Positions 7,149 through 17,258 of a stretch of DNA of 43,378 nucleotides are shown piece after piece. Numbering within the stretch: the first letter of the stretch is position 1; the number at the start of each line of letters is the position of its first letter. The translations under genes were made by a program, and so were the position numbers. Under the pieces are notes generated by a model. The model had not been told where the DNA came from, ran no database searches, and saw only the letters and a program-made list of their open reading frames with translations. Origin of the DNA: Planctomycetaceae bacterium (lineage in GTDB: Bacteria; Planctomycetota; Planctomycetia; Planctomycetales; Planctomycetaceae); contig JADZEF010000216.1 of assembly GCA_020850695.1 (NCBI GenBank), positions 1 to 43,378 on the forward strand, written 5' to 3'.

Positions 7149-8513
7149 GTGACTTACCTCTTCAACACTCCTGACCAACAGCAGGAGATGCTCCGGACGA
7201 TCGGAGCCGAGTCGATCGAAGCGCTGTTCGCCGAGCAGATTCCCGCCGAGCTGCGGATGAAGCGGCCGCTCGACCTCCCCGCGGCCGAAACCGAGATCGA
7301 ACTCGAAGCGCGGGTGCGCGAGCTGGCCGCACGCAACGCCGGCCCCTCGACGCGGGTCTGCTTTGCCGGGGGCGGGGCGTACGACCATTTCATTCCGGCG
7401 GCGGTCGACGAGATCGCTTCGCGCGGCGAGTTCTACACCGCCTACACCCCCTACCAGGCTGAAGCCAGCCAGGGGACGCTGCAGACGTTCTTCGAGTATC
7501 AGACGCTCGTCTGCCAGCTGACCGGAATGGACGTCGCCAACGCCAGCCTCTACGAAGGCGGGAGCGCCGTCGCCGAAGCGGCCTTCATGGCGATGCGCGT
7601 GACCGACCGGCACAGCCGCATCGTCGTGCTGGGATCGGTCCATCCCGAATACCGCCAGGTGCTCGAGACGTATCTCGCGAACCTCTCCTGCGAGATCGTC
7701 ACCGTGCCGACGTCCTGCGGTGCCGCCGACCCGGACGTGGTCGCGAAGGCGCTCGACGACAGCACGGCCGCCCTCATCCTCCAGCACCCCAACTTCTTCG
7801 GCTGCCTCGAAGAGGTGAAGGCACTCTGCGACCTGGCCCATGCCCGCGGCGCAATGGCCGTCGTTTCGTTCGACCCGATCAGCCTCGGAGTCCTGGCTCG
7901 CCCCGGCGATTACGGGGCCGACATTGTGGTCGCCGAAGGGCAATCCCTCGGAACGCCGCTGCAATACGGTGGACCGTTCCTCGGGATGCTCGCGTGCCGC
8001 AATGAATTCGTTCGCAAGATGCCGGGCCGCCTCATCGGCGAGACCTCCGACCAGTCGGGCCGCCGCTGCTTCGTCCTCAATCTGCAGGCCCGTGAGCAGC
8101 ACATCCGTCGCGACAAGGCGACGAGCAACATCTGCACGAACCAGGGGCTGTTGGCGCTCCGCGCCACGACCTATCTCGCTCTCCTCGGCCCGCACGGCTT
8201 GCGCGAGGCCGCGGAACTGTGCGTCCAGAAGTCGCACTACGCCGCCGAGCAGCTGGCGAAGGTTCCGGGAGTCGAGCTGATGTTCGACCGCCCCTTCTTC
8301 AAGGAATTCACGCTGAAGGTGAAGGGCTCGGCCGCCGACCTGGCGAAGAAGGCCCGCGCCGCGGGCTTCGACCTCGGCCCGGCCTTCTCGAGAATGCCGG
8401 GGCTGTCAAAATCGGGGGTCGAGAGCACCGAAGGGCTCGTCGTGGCCGTCACCGAAAAGCGGACCCGCGACGAAATCGACCGGCTGGTCGCGGCACTCGC
8501 GAACAACGCCTGA
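7149..8513 (+). CDS. gcvPA: Glycine dehydrogenase (decarboxylating) subunit 1
   Basis: A 454-residue N-terminal-half subunit of the two-subunit P protein, which decarboxylates glycine and loads the aminomethyl group onto GcvH. Translation begins at a GTG (7149) with only a weak ribosome site. Recognisable stretches are FNTPDQQQEML, FAGGGAYDHFIPA, TAYTPYQAEASQGTLQ, YEGGSAVAEAAFMA and AREQHIRRDKATSNICTNQ, all typical of the family, and the length is normal. The pyridoxal-phosphate lysine lies in subunit 2 (gcvPB), which normally follows directly. Here the next genes are a toxin-antitoxin-like pair, so gcvPB must lie elsewhere for the system to work. gcvT is also absent from the window. Confidence 0.95.
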   Translation: MTYLFNTPDQQQEMLRTIGAESIEALFAEQIPAELRMKRPLDLPAAETEIELEARVRELAARNAGPSTRVCFAGGGAYDHFIPAAVDEIASRGEFYTAYTPYQAEASQGTLQTFFEYQTLVCQLTGMDVANASLYEGGSAVAEAAFMAMRVTDRHSRIVVLGSVHPEYRQVLETYLANLSCEIVTVPTSCGAADPDVVAKALDDSTAALILQHPNFFGCLEEVKALCDLAHARGAMAVVSFDPISLGVLARPGDYGADIVVAEGQSLGTPLQYGGPFLGMLACRNEFVRKMPGRLIGETSDQSGRRCFVLNLQAREQHIRRDKATSNICTNQGLLALRATTYLALLGPHGLREAAELCVQKSHYAAEQLAKVPGVELMFDRPFFKEFTLKVKGSAADLAKKARAAGFDLGPAFSRMPGLSKSGVESTEGLVVAVTEKRTRDEIDRLVAALANNA

Positions 8514-8593
8514 TCTTCCCGAAACCGCTCTGACGGGTCGATCCCCCGCTGCTTCGACCTGCTCACCCAGGTAGAATGATGGCGGAGGTCATC

Positions 8594-8809
8594 ATGAGTG
8601 CATTCGAAACCGACCCACCCGAACCGACCGACGAGGTAATTCTCGCGGCTTTGCGCCATGTTGGCGATACGGCGCGACGTGAGGCGTTCGCGGCAGGCCA
8701 GCCGATCGTCTTCCTTCGGAATGGCCGAATCGTCCGGCAGTTTCCAGACGGAACCGAAGAGCACATTGAGCAACCCCTGGCACCGCCTGAGCGGGCTGTC
8801 AAACCGTGA
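8594..8809 (+). CDS. Small partner of zeta-like kinase, candidate antitoxin
   Basis: A 71-residue acidic protein starting at 8594, with GGAGG 5 nt upstream at 8584-8588 (an ATG at 8576 is in frame but poorly placed). The N-terminal half is a helix with DEVILAALRHVGDTARREAF; the C-terminal half has a short strand pair, PIVFLRNGRIVRQFPDG, ending in a Pro-rich tail. It ends in GTGA shared with the start of the zeta-like gene, a 4-base overlap typical of translationally coupled toxin-antitoxin pairs. No antitoxin family is recognised with certainty; the role comes from its context and size. Confidence 0.65.
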   Translation: MSAFETDPPEPTDEVILAALRHVGDTARREAFAAGQPIVFLRNGRIVRQFPDGTEEHIEQPLAPPERAVKP

Positions 8810-9549
8810 CGCCAACAGCACCGCGAGTTCGCATGTTTGCCGGCCCCAATGGGTCGGGAAAAACGAGCCTCGTGCGTTCGTTGGCCAAAGAATTTCGGCC
8901 CGACGGGGCATTCTGGCTTCACGCATACCTCAATGCAGACGACTTGCTGCTTGAGCTGAGAAACGTTGGCATCGACCTCTCGCGTTTCGGCCTTCCGATC
9001 AGTCGGCAAGAGATCGAAGACTACGTCCGCCAGAGCAGCCGTTTTGCGGCGCTGGCTCTGCCGTCCCTGCAGTTCCGGGATGGTCGACTCTGGATTCAGG
9101 ACCAGAATTCGTATGTGGCCGCCGCCATCACGGACTTCCTGCGAGAGCGGCTCCTGCAACAAAGACGGTCGTTCGCCTTCGAGACCGTCATGTCACATCC
9201 TGGCAAAGTGGAATTCCTTCGCACCGCCGTCGCAGCGGGCTATCGCACCTACCTCTATTTCGTTGCGACACAGGACCCGGTCTTGAATGTCGAGAGGGTT
9301 CGGGGTCGCGCTGATCGAGGAGGGCACGACGTTCCTCCGGAGAAGGTCGTCAAAAGATACACCCGGGCAATCGCCCTGCTTCCGGAAGCCGTCAGGCACT
9401 CGACTCGCGCGTTCTTCTTCGACAACTCTGGCAATGAGCCGATCTGGCTCGCGGAACGCGATTCGAATGGAACGCTGCAGCTGAAGGTCGACGAATCGCA
9501 ACTACCGGAATGGTTCCGCCATTCGGTTCTGGCGGACACCGGCGTCTGA
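8806..9549 (+). CDS. Zeta-toxin-like P-loop kinase
   Basis: A 247-residue P-loop protein with a GTG start inside the stop of the preceding gene. Walker A is GPNGSGKTS (about residues 13-21). NADD (about 44-47), FETVMSHP (about 125-132), then RADRGGHDVPPEKVVKRY (about 168-185) follow, the pattern of the zeta-toxin-like group annotated as predicted ABC-type ATPase (COG4185). Classical zeta toxins phosphorylate UDP-N-acetylglucosamine and block cell-wall synthesis; whether this branch does so is unknown. The C-terminal part from about 205 has FFFDNSGNEPIWLAE, a common ending in these proteins. It converges on the ABC ATPase gene with only 20 bases between stops. Together with the upstream small gene it forms a candidate toxin-antitoxin module. 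Confidence 0.82.
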   Translation: MTPTAPRVRMFAGPNGSGKTSLVRSLAKEFRPDGAFWLHAYLNADDLLLELRNVGIDLSRFGLPISRQEIEDYVRQSSRFAALALPSLQFRDGRLWIQDQNSYVAAAITDFLRERLLQQRRSFAFETVMSHPGKVEFLRTAVAAGYRTYLYFVATQDPVLNVERVRGRADRGGHDVPPEKVVKRYTRAIALLPEAVRHSTRAFFFDNSGNEPIWLAERDSNGTLQLKVDESQLPEWFRHSVLADTGV

Positions 9550-9569
9550 TCGCAATCGCTGTTGAGATT

Positions 9570-10532
9570 TCACCGCCGTCGCCCGCGCTTCGGCGGCTCC
9601 GGCTCGTCCTCTTCCCAGAAGCGATGGCCGGTCTTCTGGATGAAGACGTCCTCCAGCGTCGGCTTGCCCAGTGTCACCGTCGAGACTTCGTTCGGGAAGG
9701 CCGTCATGAGGTCGCGGACCAGTTCGTGGCCGCCGGCCTGCTCGATGCGGAGCAATCCTGCGACCATCCGCACTTCGACGGCGAATCGCTCTCGAATCTT
9801 CGCGGCCAGCCGCTCGGCATCGGTCGCCTGAATCGTCACGCTGTCCCCGCCGACCGACTCCCGCAGCTCGGCCGGCGTTCCGACGGCGACGAGCCGGCCG
9901 CGGCTGAGGATGCCGAGACGATCGCACCTTTCGGCCTCTTCCATCAGGTGCGTCGTCACCAGCACCGTCATCGCCGATTCCCGGCGCAGCTGTTCGAGGT
10001 AGTGCCACAGGTCGATCCTCGCCCCCGGGTCGAGCCCTGTGCTCGGCTCGTCCAGAAGCAGCACGCGGGGATCGTGGATCAGCCCCTTGGCGATTTCGAC
10101 GCGCCGCTTGAGCCCGCCCGACAGCGTTTCGACGAGGTCGCGGGCGCGGTCGGCCAGCTTCATCCGCTCGAGCAGCGAATCGCACCGCGCGCGGAGAGAA
10201 GCCCCTGACAGGCCGTAGAGCCGGCCGTGGTGGAGCAGGTTCTCCAGCACCGTGAGCTTGATGTCGAGGCTGGGAGATTGAAAGGTGACGCCGATCACGC
10301 GGCGGACTGCATCGGGCTGCGTACGGACCTCAAACCCGAGGATCGACGCCGATCCCTCCTGGGGGGGAAGCAGCGTGCAGAGGATGCGGAAGAGCGTCGT
10401 CTTGCCGCCCCCATTGGGCCCGAGCAATCCGAAGATCGAGCCTGGCGCGACGTCGAACGAGACGTCGTTCAGCGCAGGACGCTCGCCGTAGCGAAACGAG
10501 AGATGCTCGACTCGGACGGGAGGCGGCGTCAT
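9570..10532 (-). CDS. ABC transporter ATP-binding protein, last gene of the cox cluster
   Basis: A 320-residue ABC ATPase of the drug/Nod-factor (DrrA/CcmA-like) exporter type. Walker A is GPNGGGKTT (about 38-46), the signature LSGGLKRR (about 140), Walker B LLLDEPSTGLDP (about 160-171) and the switch His in VTTHLMEEAERCD. The C-terminal 100 residues form the domain with TLEDVFIQKTGHRF seen in ABC-2 exporters. It follows the oxidase subunit IV gene by 52 bases on the same strand and probably belongs to that transcript. Partners of this type usually come with an ABC-2 permease just downstream; none is present, because the next gene is the convergent zeta-like kinase. The substrate is unknown; in oxidase clusters such pairs may help assembly. 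Confidence 0.9.
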   Translation of the reverse strand: MTPPPVRVEHLSFRYGERPALNDVSFDVAPGSIFGLLGPNGGGKTTLFRILCTLLPPQEGSASILGFEVRTQPDAVRRVIGVTFQSPSLDIKLTVLENLLHHGRLYGLSGASLRARCDSLLERMKLADRARDLVETLSGGLKRRVEIAKGLIHDPRVLLLDEPSTGLDPGARIDLWHYLEQLRRESAMTVLVTTHLMEEAERCDRLGILSRGRLVAVGTPAELRESVGGDSVTIQATDAERLAAKIRERFAVEVRMVAGLLRIEQAGGHELVRDLMTAFPNEVSTVTLGKPTLEDVFIQKTGHRFWEEDEPEPPKRGRRR

Positions 10533-10584
10533 GGCGAACCCTGAGTGCGCTCGAAGCCGACGGCGTGCCTCACGCGTCGGTCAA

Positions 10585-11106
10585 TCACTCTTTCTTTTCC
10601 GCGCCTGTCCCGAGCTTGCTCGACGGCGGGTTGGCGGCGTCTTCCGCGGGCCTGGTTTCACCGGTGCCGAGGTCCGGCTGCTCTTCGTGCGGCTTGGCGG
10701 CGCCATGCCCTTCGGCGGCGTGCTCGGCCTGGCGGCGCTCGTGTTCCGCGTAGTTATTGAGCTGCGGGATGTCCTCGACGTAGTAGTGGAAGCCAACGTC
10801 GGGGAGGAGGGCGAGCGGGACGCCGATCGCGAGAATCGTCACCGGGGCGAGCAGGACGTATTTCCAGTTCCGCTCGAACTTCAGATGCATGAAGTAAAGC
10901 ATCACGCTGAGTGCCTTGGCCGTGGCGATGGCCAGGACGGCCACCATGACCAGGGCGTGCGGCATTCCGAGTTTCCCCGCCCCGTCGGCGAGGATCGACA
11001 GGATGGTGAAGACGCACAGCGCGGCGAAGACGTAAATGTATTTGACGTCGTGCTCGGGATGTCCCGAATGCTCGTGCGTGTCGTGTGCGGCGTGCGAGTC
11101 TGCCAT
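10585..11106 (-). CDS. Cytochrome c oxidase subunit IV, bacterial type
   Basis: A 173-residue small oxidase subunit. After a His-rich N-terminus (HAAHDTHEHSGHPEHD) come three membrane helices: YIYVFAALCVFTILSIL, HALVMVAVLAIATAKAL running into the diagnostic SVMLYFMHLKFE, and VLLAPVTILAIGVPLALL. This KALSVMLYFMHL pattern is that of the prokaryotic COX4 family (CtaF/CoxD), which stabilises the catalytic core. The C-terminal 60 residues are charged, Ala/Pro/Glu-rich and soluble, longer than in most homologues. It lies 134 bases after subunit III, in the oxidase cluster. Confidence 0.88.
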   Translation of the reverse strand: MADSHAAHDTHEHSGHPEHDVKYIYVFAALCVFTILSILADGAGKLGMPHALVMVAVLAIATAKALSVMLYFMHLKFERNWKYVLLAPVTILAIGVPLALLPDVGFHYYVEDIPQLNNYAEHERRQAEHAAEGHGAAKPHEEQPDLGTGETRPAEDAANPPSSKLGTGAEKKE

Positions 11107-11240
11107 TGCGATCTGCCTTCGGAGCCGCCCCGGGCTGCGGCGATGTCGGTCTTATCGGGATCGGGGCGGCGGGCGCCTCGGTCCCGGTCATTTCAATTCT
11201 GCGATGTGCGGATCCACCTGATTCCGGCGGCGGTCCCGGC

Positions 11241-12152
11241 TCAGACGATGTAAATGAGCGGGAACAGGAAGATCCAGACCAGGTCGACGAAGTGCCAGTA
11301 AAGCCCGCTGTTCTCGACCCAGTCGTTCCACTTCGCGTCGAGTCGGGTGGTCAGCAGCGGGAAGAGAAACAGGATCATGCCGACGATCACGTGGATGGCG
11401 TGGAAGCCGGTCATGATGAAGTAGATCGACGCGAAGATGTTGCCATACAGGACCGGGTGCGGCTCATGGACGCCTTCCACCAATCCGCCCAACATCGGGT
11501 CGGCCTTGAGTTCTTCGTAGAACGCCTTGCCGTCCTTCAACGTCGCCGTTTCGGCCTGCACTTTCTGCTTGAACGCCTGCGTCCTCTTGTCGAGGGTGAT
11601 GACGGCCTTCGCCCGCTCGTCCTTCTCGGCCAGCTCGTTCACCTCGGCCCGCTTGTCGATCATCTTCGCAGGCTTGGGCGACAGCTCGGTCAGGTCACGG
11701 TCGACGGTCTGCTCCAAGTCGCGCACCAGGAAGTTCAATGACTCCTGGCTGGACTCGGCGATCTGGCCGGGGAGAATGCGGTGGTCGAACTTGCCTTTGT
11801 ATTCGGCCCCCTTAATGACGAGGAACAGGCACGCCAGCAGGAACGTGACGACCAGGTAAAGCTTCGCCCGGCTGTAGTCGCGCTTGCTCATCGCTTCGTG
11901 GGCGATGACCACGCAATAGCTGGAAACGATCAGCACGAAGGTGTTGAAGCCGCCGAACAGCACGTTGATGTGCGTGTCGTGCGGGTCGGTCGGCCAGCCC
12001 TTCGAGCCGAGCCGCAGCACGATGTAGGTGCCGATGAAGGCCGTGAAGAACATGATTTCCGTGCCGAGGAACAGCCACATTCCGAGCTTGGCGTTCGAGA
12101 TCGGCAGTCCCATCTTCAGGGATGGGGCATGAGGGCTCACGGTGTGCGACAT
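11241..12152 (-). CDS. ctaE: Cytochrome c oxidase subunit III with internal insertion
   Basis: A 303-residue membrane subunit of the terminal oxidase. The first helices are normal: KLGMWLFLGTEIMFFTAFIG, NTFVLIVSSYCVVIAHEAM and VTFLLACLFLVIKGAEY. The last two, YFIMTGFHAIHVIVGMI and YWHFVDLVWIFLFPLIYI, are also classical. Between them, residues 131-233 form a roughly 100-residue hydrophilic, Lys/Glu-rich insertion, predicted helical and partly coiled-coil, where homologues have only a short loop. Topology places it outside the membrane on the side of the loop between helices, possibly as a docking arm. The gene sits between ctaB and subunit IV. The identity is certain; the meaning of the insertion is not. 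Confidence 0.94.
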   Translation of the reverse strand: MSHTVSPHAPSLKMGLPISNAKLGMWLFLGTEIMFFTAFIGTYIVLRLGSKGWPTDPHDTHINVLFGGFNTFVLIVSSYCVVIAHEAMSKRDYSRAKLYLVVTFLLACLFLVIKGAEYKGKFDHRILPGQIAESSQESLNFLVRDLEQTVDRDLTELSPKPAKMIDKRAEVNELAEKDERAKAVITLDKRTQAFKQKVQAETATLKDGKAFYEELKADPMLGGLVEGVHEPHPVLYGNIFASIYFIMTGFHAIHVIVGMILFLFPLLTTRLDAKWNDWVENSGLYWHFVDLVWIFLFPLIYIV

Positions 12153-12226
12153 CGGTCAGTTCTTCCAGAAGACTCGGCGATCGAATTTCGACTCGAAGCG
12201 GCAAGGCGGCTGATTCTCGTTCCGAC

Positions 12227-13237
12227 TTACTGCAACAAGCGATAGTGATCCCACGCCAGAATGCAGAGGAGCGTGGGGAGGTAAATGAGCGACGTCCACA
12301 ACAACCGTCGGGCGGTCGCTGCGGTTTCGTGACGATAGAACAGGATCGAGGCGAACGCGTAGCCCAGCCCGAGGACCAGTGCGGCCGCGAGATAACCCGT
12401 CCCGGCGAGGCCGGCATGCTCAGGCAGCAGGCTGGCCGGAATCAGGGCGACGGCATAACCAACCGCCAGCAGTCCCGCCAGCGAACGTCCCTGGGTGGTC
12501 CGTGGAACCATCTTCAATCCGGCCCGATCGTAATCTTCCTGGTAGAGCCAGGCGATCGCCAGGAAGTGCGGGAACTGCCAGAGAAACAGGATTGCGAAAA
12601 GTCCGAAAGCCTCCCAGGTGAGTCCATTCTGGGCCGCCGCCCACCCGAGCACCGGCGGAAGCGCTCCGGGCACCGCACCGATCGCCGTGCACAACGCAGT
12701 GCGCGGCTTGAGCGGGGTGTAGATGGCCGAATAAAGAATCACCGTGAGCAACGTGAGCCCGGCGACAAGGGGGTTGACCGTCACGGCCAGGTACAGCGGT
12801 CCGGCCAGCGCTGTCGCAAGGCCGAAGACCACTGCCTCGCTACGACCGACGCGCCCCGAGGGAATGGGTCGACGCCGCGTGCGGTTCATCAGGGCGTCGG
12901 TGCGATGCTCCCACCATTGGTTGAGCGTGCTCGAACCGGCGGCCGCGATGGTGATCCCCAGCAGGGCATGGGCCAGTCGGACGGCGTCGAAGCGGTCTTC
13001 GCTGCCGAGAGCGTAACCGACCGACACCGTGACCAGCACCAGCACGGCGATCCGCAGCTTGGCGAGTTCGGCATAGTCGGCCATCCGGGCGGAGATCGCA
13101 TCGAAGATCGTTCGCCAGCGACCCGCGGGAAACACCGCAGGGGCCAGCGCGGCCTCGGACTCTCCCACGGCAATCGACGAGAGCGAACCGGACGGGCGAC
13201 ACGGCGCGAGCGGAGCGGAGGTGCGGACCTCGTTCAT
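12227..13237 (-). CDS. ctaB: Protoheme IX farnesyltransferase (haem O synthase)
   Basis: A 336-residue UbiA-family prenyltransferase that adds a farnesyl chain to haem b to make haem O, the precursor of haem A for the oxidase. The start is at 13237, where ATG overlaps the ctaA stop by one base (TGATG); the frame stays open upstream inside ctaA. The first 60 residues are a poorly conserved cytoplasmic extension, then LAKLRIAVLVLVTVSVGYAL opens the membrane part. The prenyl-diphosphate site is NQWWEHRTDALMNRTRRRP (about residues 117-135), the family signature. A second site follows, YTPLKPRTALCTAIGAVPGALP. About eight membrane helices are visible. It works with CtaA, encoded directly upstream. 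Confidence 0.94.
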   Translation of the reverse strand: MNEVRTSAPLAPCRPSGSLSSIAVGESEAALAPAVFPAGRWRTIFDAISARMADYAELAKLRIAVLVLVTVSVGYALGSEDRFDAVRLAHALLGITIAAAGSSTLNQWWEHRTDALMNRTRRRPIPSGRVGRSEAVVFGLATALAGPLYLAVTVNPLVAGLTLLTVILYSAIYTPLKPRTALCTAIGAVPGALPPVLGWAAAQNGLTWEAFGLFAILFLWQFPHFLAIAWLYQEDYDRAGLKMVPRTTQGRSLAGLLAVGYAVALIPASLLPEHAGLAGTGYLAAALVLGLGYAFASILFYRHETAATARRLLWTSLIYLPTLLCILAWDHYRLLQ

Positions 13238-14229
13238 CAGAGGCTCCCTCCCGCCGCCGCACGGCCCGGCAGGCGAAGCTCGGTCAGCTCGATCGAGCGA
13301 AGTCCGAACGTCGCTCGACTCTGAGCCACGGCACACAGTGCGACCATCGCGGCGGACGCCAGCACAAACATTCCCACCACCGTATGTGCGGTCCGGAACG
13401 CGACCTGGACCGGCGACTGCGAAACCGCAACATAACCCAGCGTGGCGAAACCGAATCGCGTGATCCAGGCCCCGATGCCGAGCGACAACTGGGCGAGCAG
13501 CGATACAGCCAGCACCTTCCCGTAACGGGCGACCAGCGCCGAACCGCTCCGCATGGCGAACAGGGACGCCGTTCCCGCAACGGCGGCGACGACGACGGCG
13601 CCGCCGGCGTGCTCGTACATCGCCATGCCGAGGTGTCGCAGGAAGCCCCCTGCGATGTACTGCAGGAGCACTACGAACGGGGCGGCGACCAACCATGCCC
13701 GGCGTCGCTCAGTGAGTCGAAGCGACGCGGGATCCTCAGCCGAAAGCTTGCCGGAGGCTTCATACCACCGTCGGCTGGTCACGACCGCGGTCGCGACCAT
13801 GGTGGTGAAGACGAGGGCCGCGAATGTCCCATGAAACAGAGCCCAGCGCGGGTCATCGCGGAGCACGCGATCTCCGCCGAGGCGGCCGTGCACGATGACG
13901 CTCAGCAGGACGGTCGTGGCCAGCCACCGGACCCAGGGGCGTTCTTCCCGCCTCCACGCGACGAGACACAGCAGGATGCTGCAGCACCCGATCAGGATTC
14001 CCGCCAGGCGATGGCCGTGCTCGAAGAACTTGTCGAGCGCGCCGCGAACCAGGTCTGTGATCCAGGGGTAAAGCAGCATGTTCTGGCCGTCCGAAGTCGG
14101 CCAGTCGGCGAAGGCCATCCCGTACTGCTTCGTCGTCACCAGCGCGCCGACCGTGATCGGCAGCAGCGCAGTGCAGGCGGTCGCCAGGGCGACGCGATGC
14201 ACCAGGGGCTGGTAACGGGGGGCGGACAT
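13237..14229 (-). CDS. ctaA: Haem A synthase
   Basis: A 330-residue membrane protein of the COX15/CtaA family that oxidises the C8 methyl of haem O to the formyl group of haem A. The ATG at 14229 is chosen because the protein then opens with a short cytoplasmic segment and a membrane helix (VALATACTALLPITVGALVT); the extra frame upstream lies in repeat sequence. The conserved histidines in helices are present: His71/His73 in EHGHRLAG, His133 in LFHGTF, His207 in YEHAGG and His282 in RTAHTVVG, for two haem sites. About eight membrane helices are visible. No strong ribosome site is seen upstream of 14229. It overlaps ctaB by one base, so the two are coupled. Confidence 0.92.
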   Translation of the reverse strand: MSAPRYQPLVHRVALATACTALLPITVGALVTTKQYGMAFADWPTSDGQNMLLYPWITDLVRGALDKFFEHGHRLAGILIGCCSILLCLVAWRREERPWVRWLATTVLLSVIVHGRLGGDRVLRDDPRWALFHGTFAALVFTTMVATAVVTSRRWYEASGKLSAEDPASLRLTERRRAWLVAAPFVVLLQYIAGGFLRHLGMAMYEHAGGAVVVAAVAGTASLFAMRSGSALVARYGKVLAVSLLAQLSLGIGAWITRFGFATLGYVAVSQSPVQVAFRTAHTVVGMFVLASAAMVALCAVAQSRATFGLRSIELTELRLPGRAAAGGSL

Positions 14230-14252
14230 GGAAGAGGACAGAGAGATGGAGT

Positions 14253-14360
14253 GATTGAGGGATGGAGAGAGGAAGACGACTGAGGGATTGAAGGGAAGGC
14301 GGCGCCGAGGGATGAAGTCTGCTTGCTCCCTCAATCTCTCCGTCACTCCATCCCTCAATC
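14253..14360. repeat. Inverted repeat with GAGGGAT units within the oxidase operon
   Basis: A perfect 15-base inverted repeat (14253-14267 and 14346-14360) lies between ctaD and ctaA. Between the arms are further imperfect copies of the same TGAGGGAT/ATCCCTCA unit in both orientations. On the transcript it could fold into a hairpin separating the structural gene from the haem-synthesis genes. Confidence 0.6.
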
Positions 14361-14371
14361 CTCTTCACCGC

Positions 14372-16207
<1,836 letters not shown>

Positions 16208-16215
16208 CGTGAACC

Positions 16216-17142
16216 TCACTCGTTGACGGCCGGCTGTCCGCCGACCGGTTGCTTGCCAGCGACCGACAGATCCGCGTCGCGCCCAGGAACGACGGCCACC
16301 GGGGCGGCCCCCTTCGCTCCGTCATCCAGTTCCTCGCGCTGCAGATCGGCCAGGTATTTCCTGAAGACGGGTGCGGGCTGAGAGACCACGCGGGCTTTCA
16401 TCTTGTAGTGTCCCCACCCGCACAGTTCGGCGCACACCCACTCGTGCACGACTCCCTGCAACTGCGGGTTGACGTTCTTCGCTTCGTTGATGGCCTCGAA
16501 CCAGACCGGAATGACCAGCCCGGGCACGGCGTCCTGCTTGACGCGGAGCATCGGCACGAAGAAGGAGTGCTGGACGTCCTGCGTGCGGAGATAGATCAAA
16601 ACCGGCGTCCCCGTCGGAACGTGCAGGTCGTTGACGCTATGCAGGTCGCCGGGCTCCGGCTGGCGCAGCCATTTCTGCACGTCGGCTTCGTTCGCGAACT
16701 TGCGGTCGGGGGCGGGATAGCGCATCCGCCATTCGAACTGGCGGGCGGTCACTTCGGCAATGGGAGCCGTCAGCACGCCTTTCGGGAAGCGACCTTTGAC
16801 GCGGTACTGAGCCCACACGTCGAGCTGATACAGCGCGATGAACAACAGGATGCCGGCCGGGACGATGGTCCAGATGACTTCCAGGCTGTGGCTGCCGTGC
16901 GTGAAGTTCGACTTCTCGGTGTTATGGGACGCACGCCACACCGCGTAGCCCATGGCCGCCATGACCAGCACGAACGTCACCGAGACGATGACGAGGATCA
17001 GGTAGAACAGGTCATCGATCTGAGAGCCGAGGGGGGAGGCCGCCGGCCCTGGAAACCACCAGCCGCGTGCGGGAGCCACGATGAAGCTCAGCGCCGCCAC
17101 GAGGGGCCAGAAGATGAAGAAGAGACACCAGAACTTTTTCAC
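16216..17142 (-). CDS. ctaC: Cytochrome c oxidase subunit II
   Basis: A 308-residue subunit with two membrane helices (about 41-67 and 86-108) and a periplasmic cupredoxin domain that accepts electrons at the binuclear CuA site. Copper ligands are His192 (VQHSFF), Cys237, Glu239, Cys241, His245 and Met248 in CAELCGWGHYKM, all present. There is no fused cytochrome c domain, so a separate donor is needed; the diheme cytochrome and the copper protein encoded directly upstream are candidates. A roughly 20-residue insertion (about 148-170) precedes the CuA loop, and the C-terminus has a Gly/Pro-rich tail. Translation starts at GTG 17142. The stop overlaps or abuts the start of ctaD. Confidence 0.96.
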   Translation of the reverse strand: MKKFWCLFFIFWPLVAALSFIVAPARGWWFPGPAASPLGSQIDDLFYLILVIVSVTFVLVMAAMGYAVWRASHNTEKSNFTHGSHSLEVIWTIVPAGILLFIALYQLDVWAQYRVKGRFPKGVLTAPIAEVTARQFEWRMRYPAPDRKFANEADVQKWLRQPEPGDLHSVNDLHVPTGTPVLIYLRTQDVQHSFFVPMLRVKQDAVPGLVIPVWFEAINEAKNVNPQLQGVVHEWVCAELCGWGHYKMKARVVSQPAPVFRKYLADLQREELDDGAKGAAPVAVVPGRDADLSVAGKQPVGGQPAVNE

Positions 17143-17258
17143 GAGGTCACACTCCGGTGCGCCGTCGAATGGTCTTCGAATTGTGGATCACGGCGGAGGA
17201 CCCGCGTCCTGGATTGCCGGGATGTCAGAAACAGGTCAGCCTGGGCGAAGCTTTCGGG

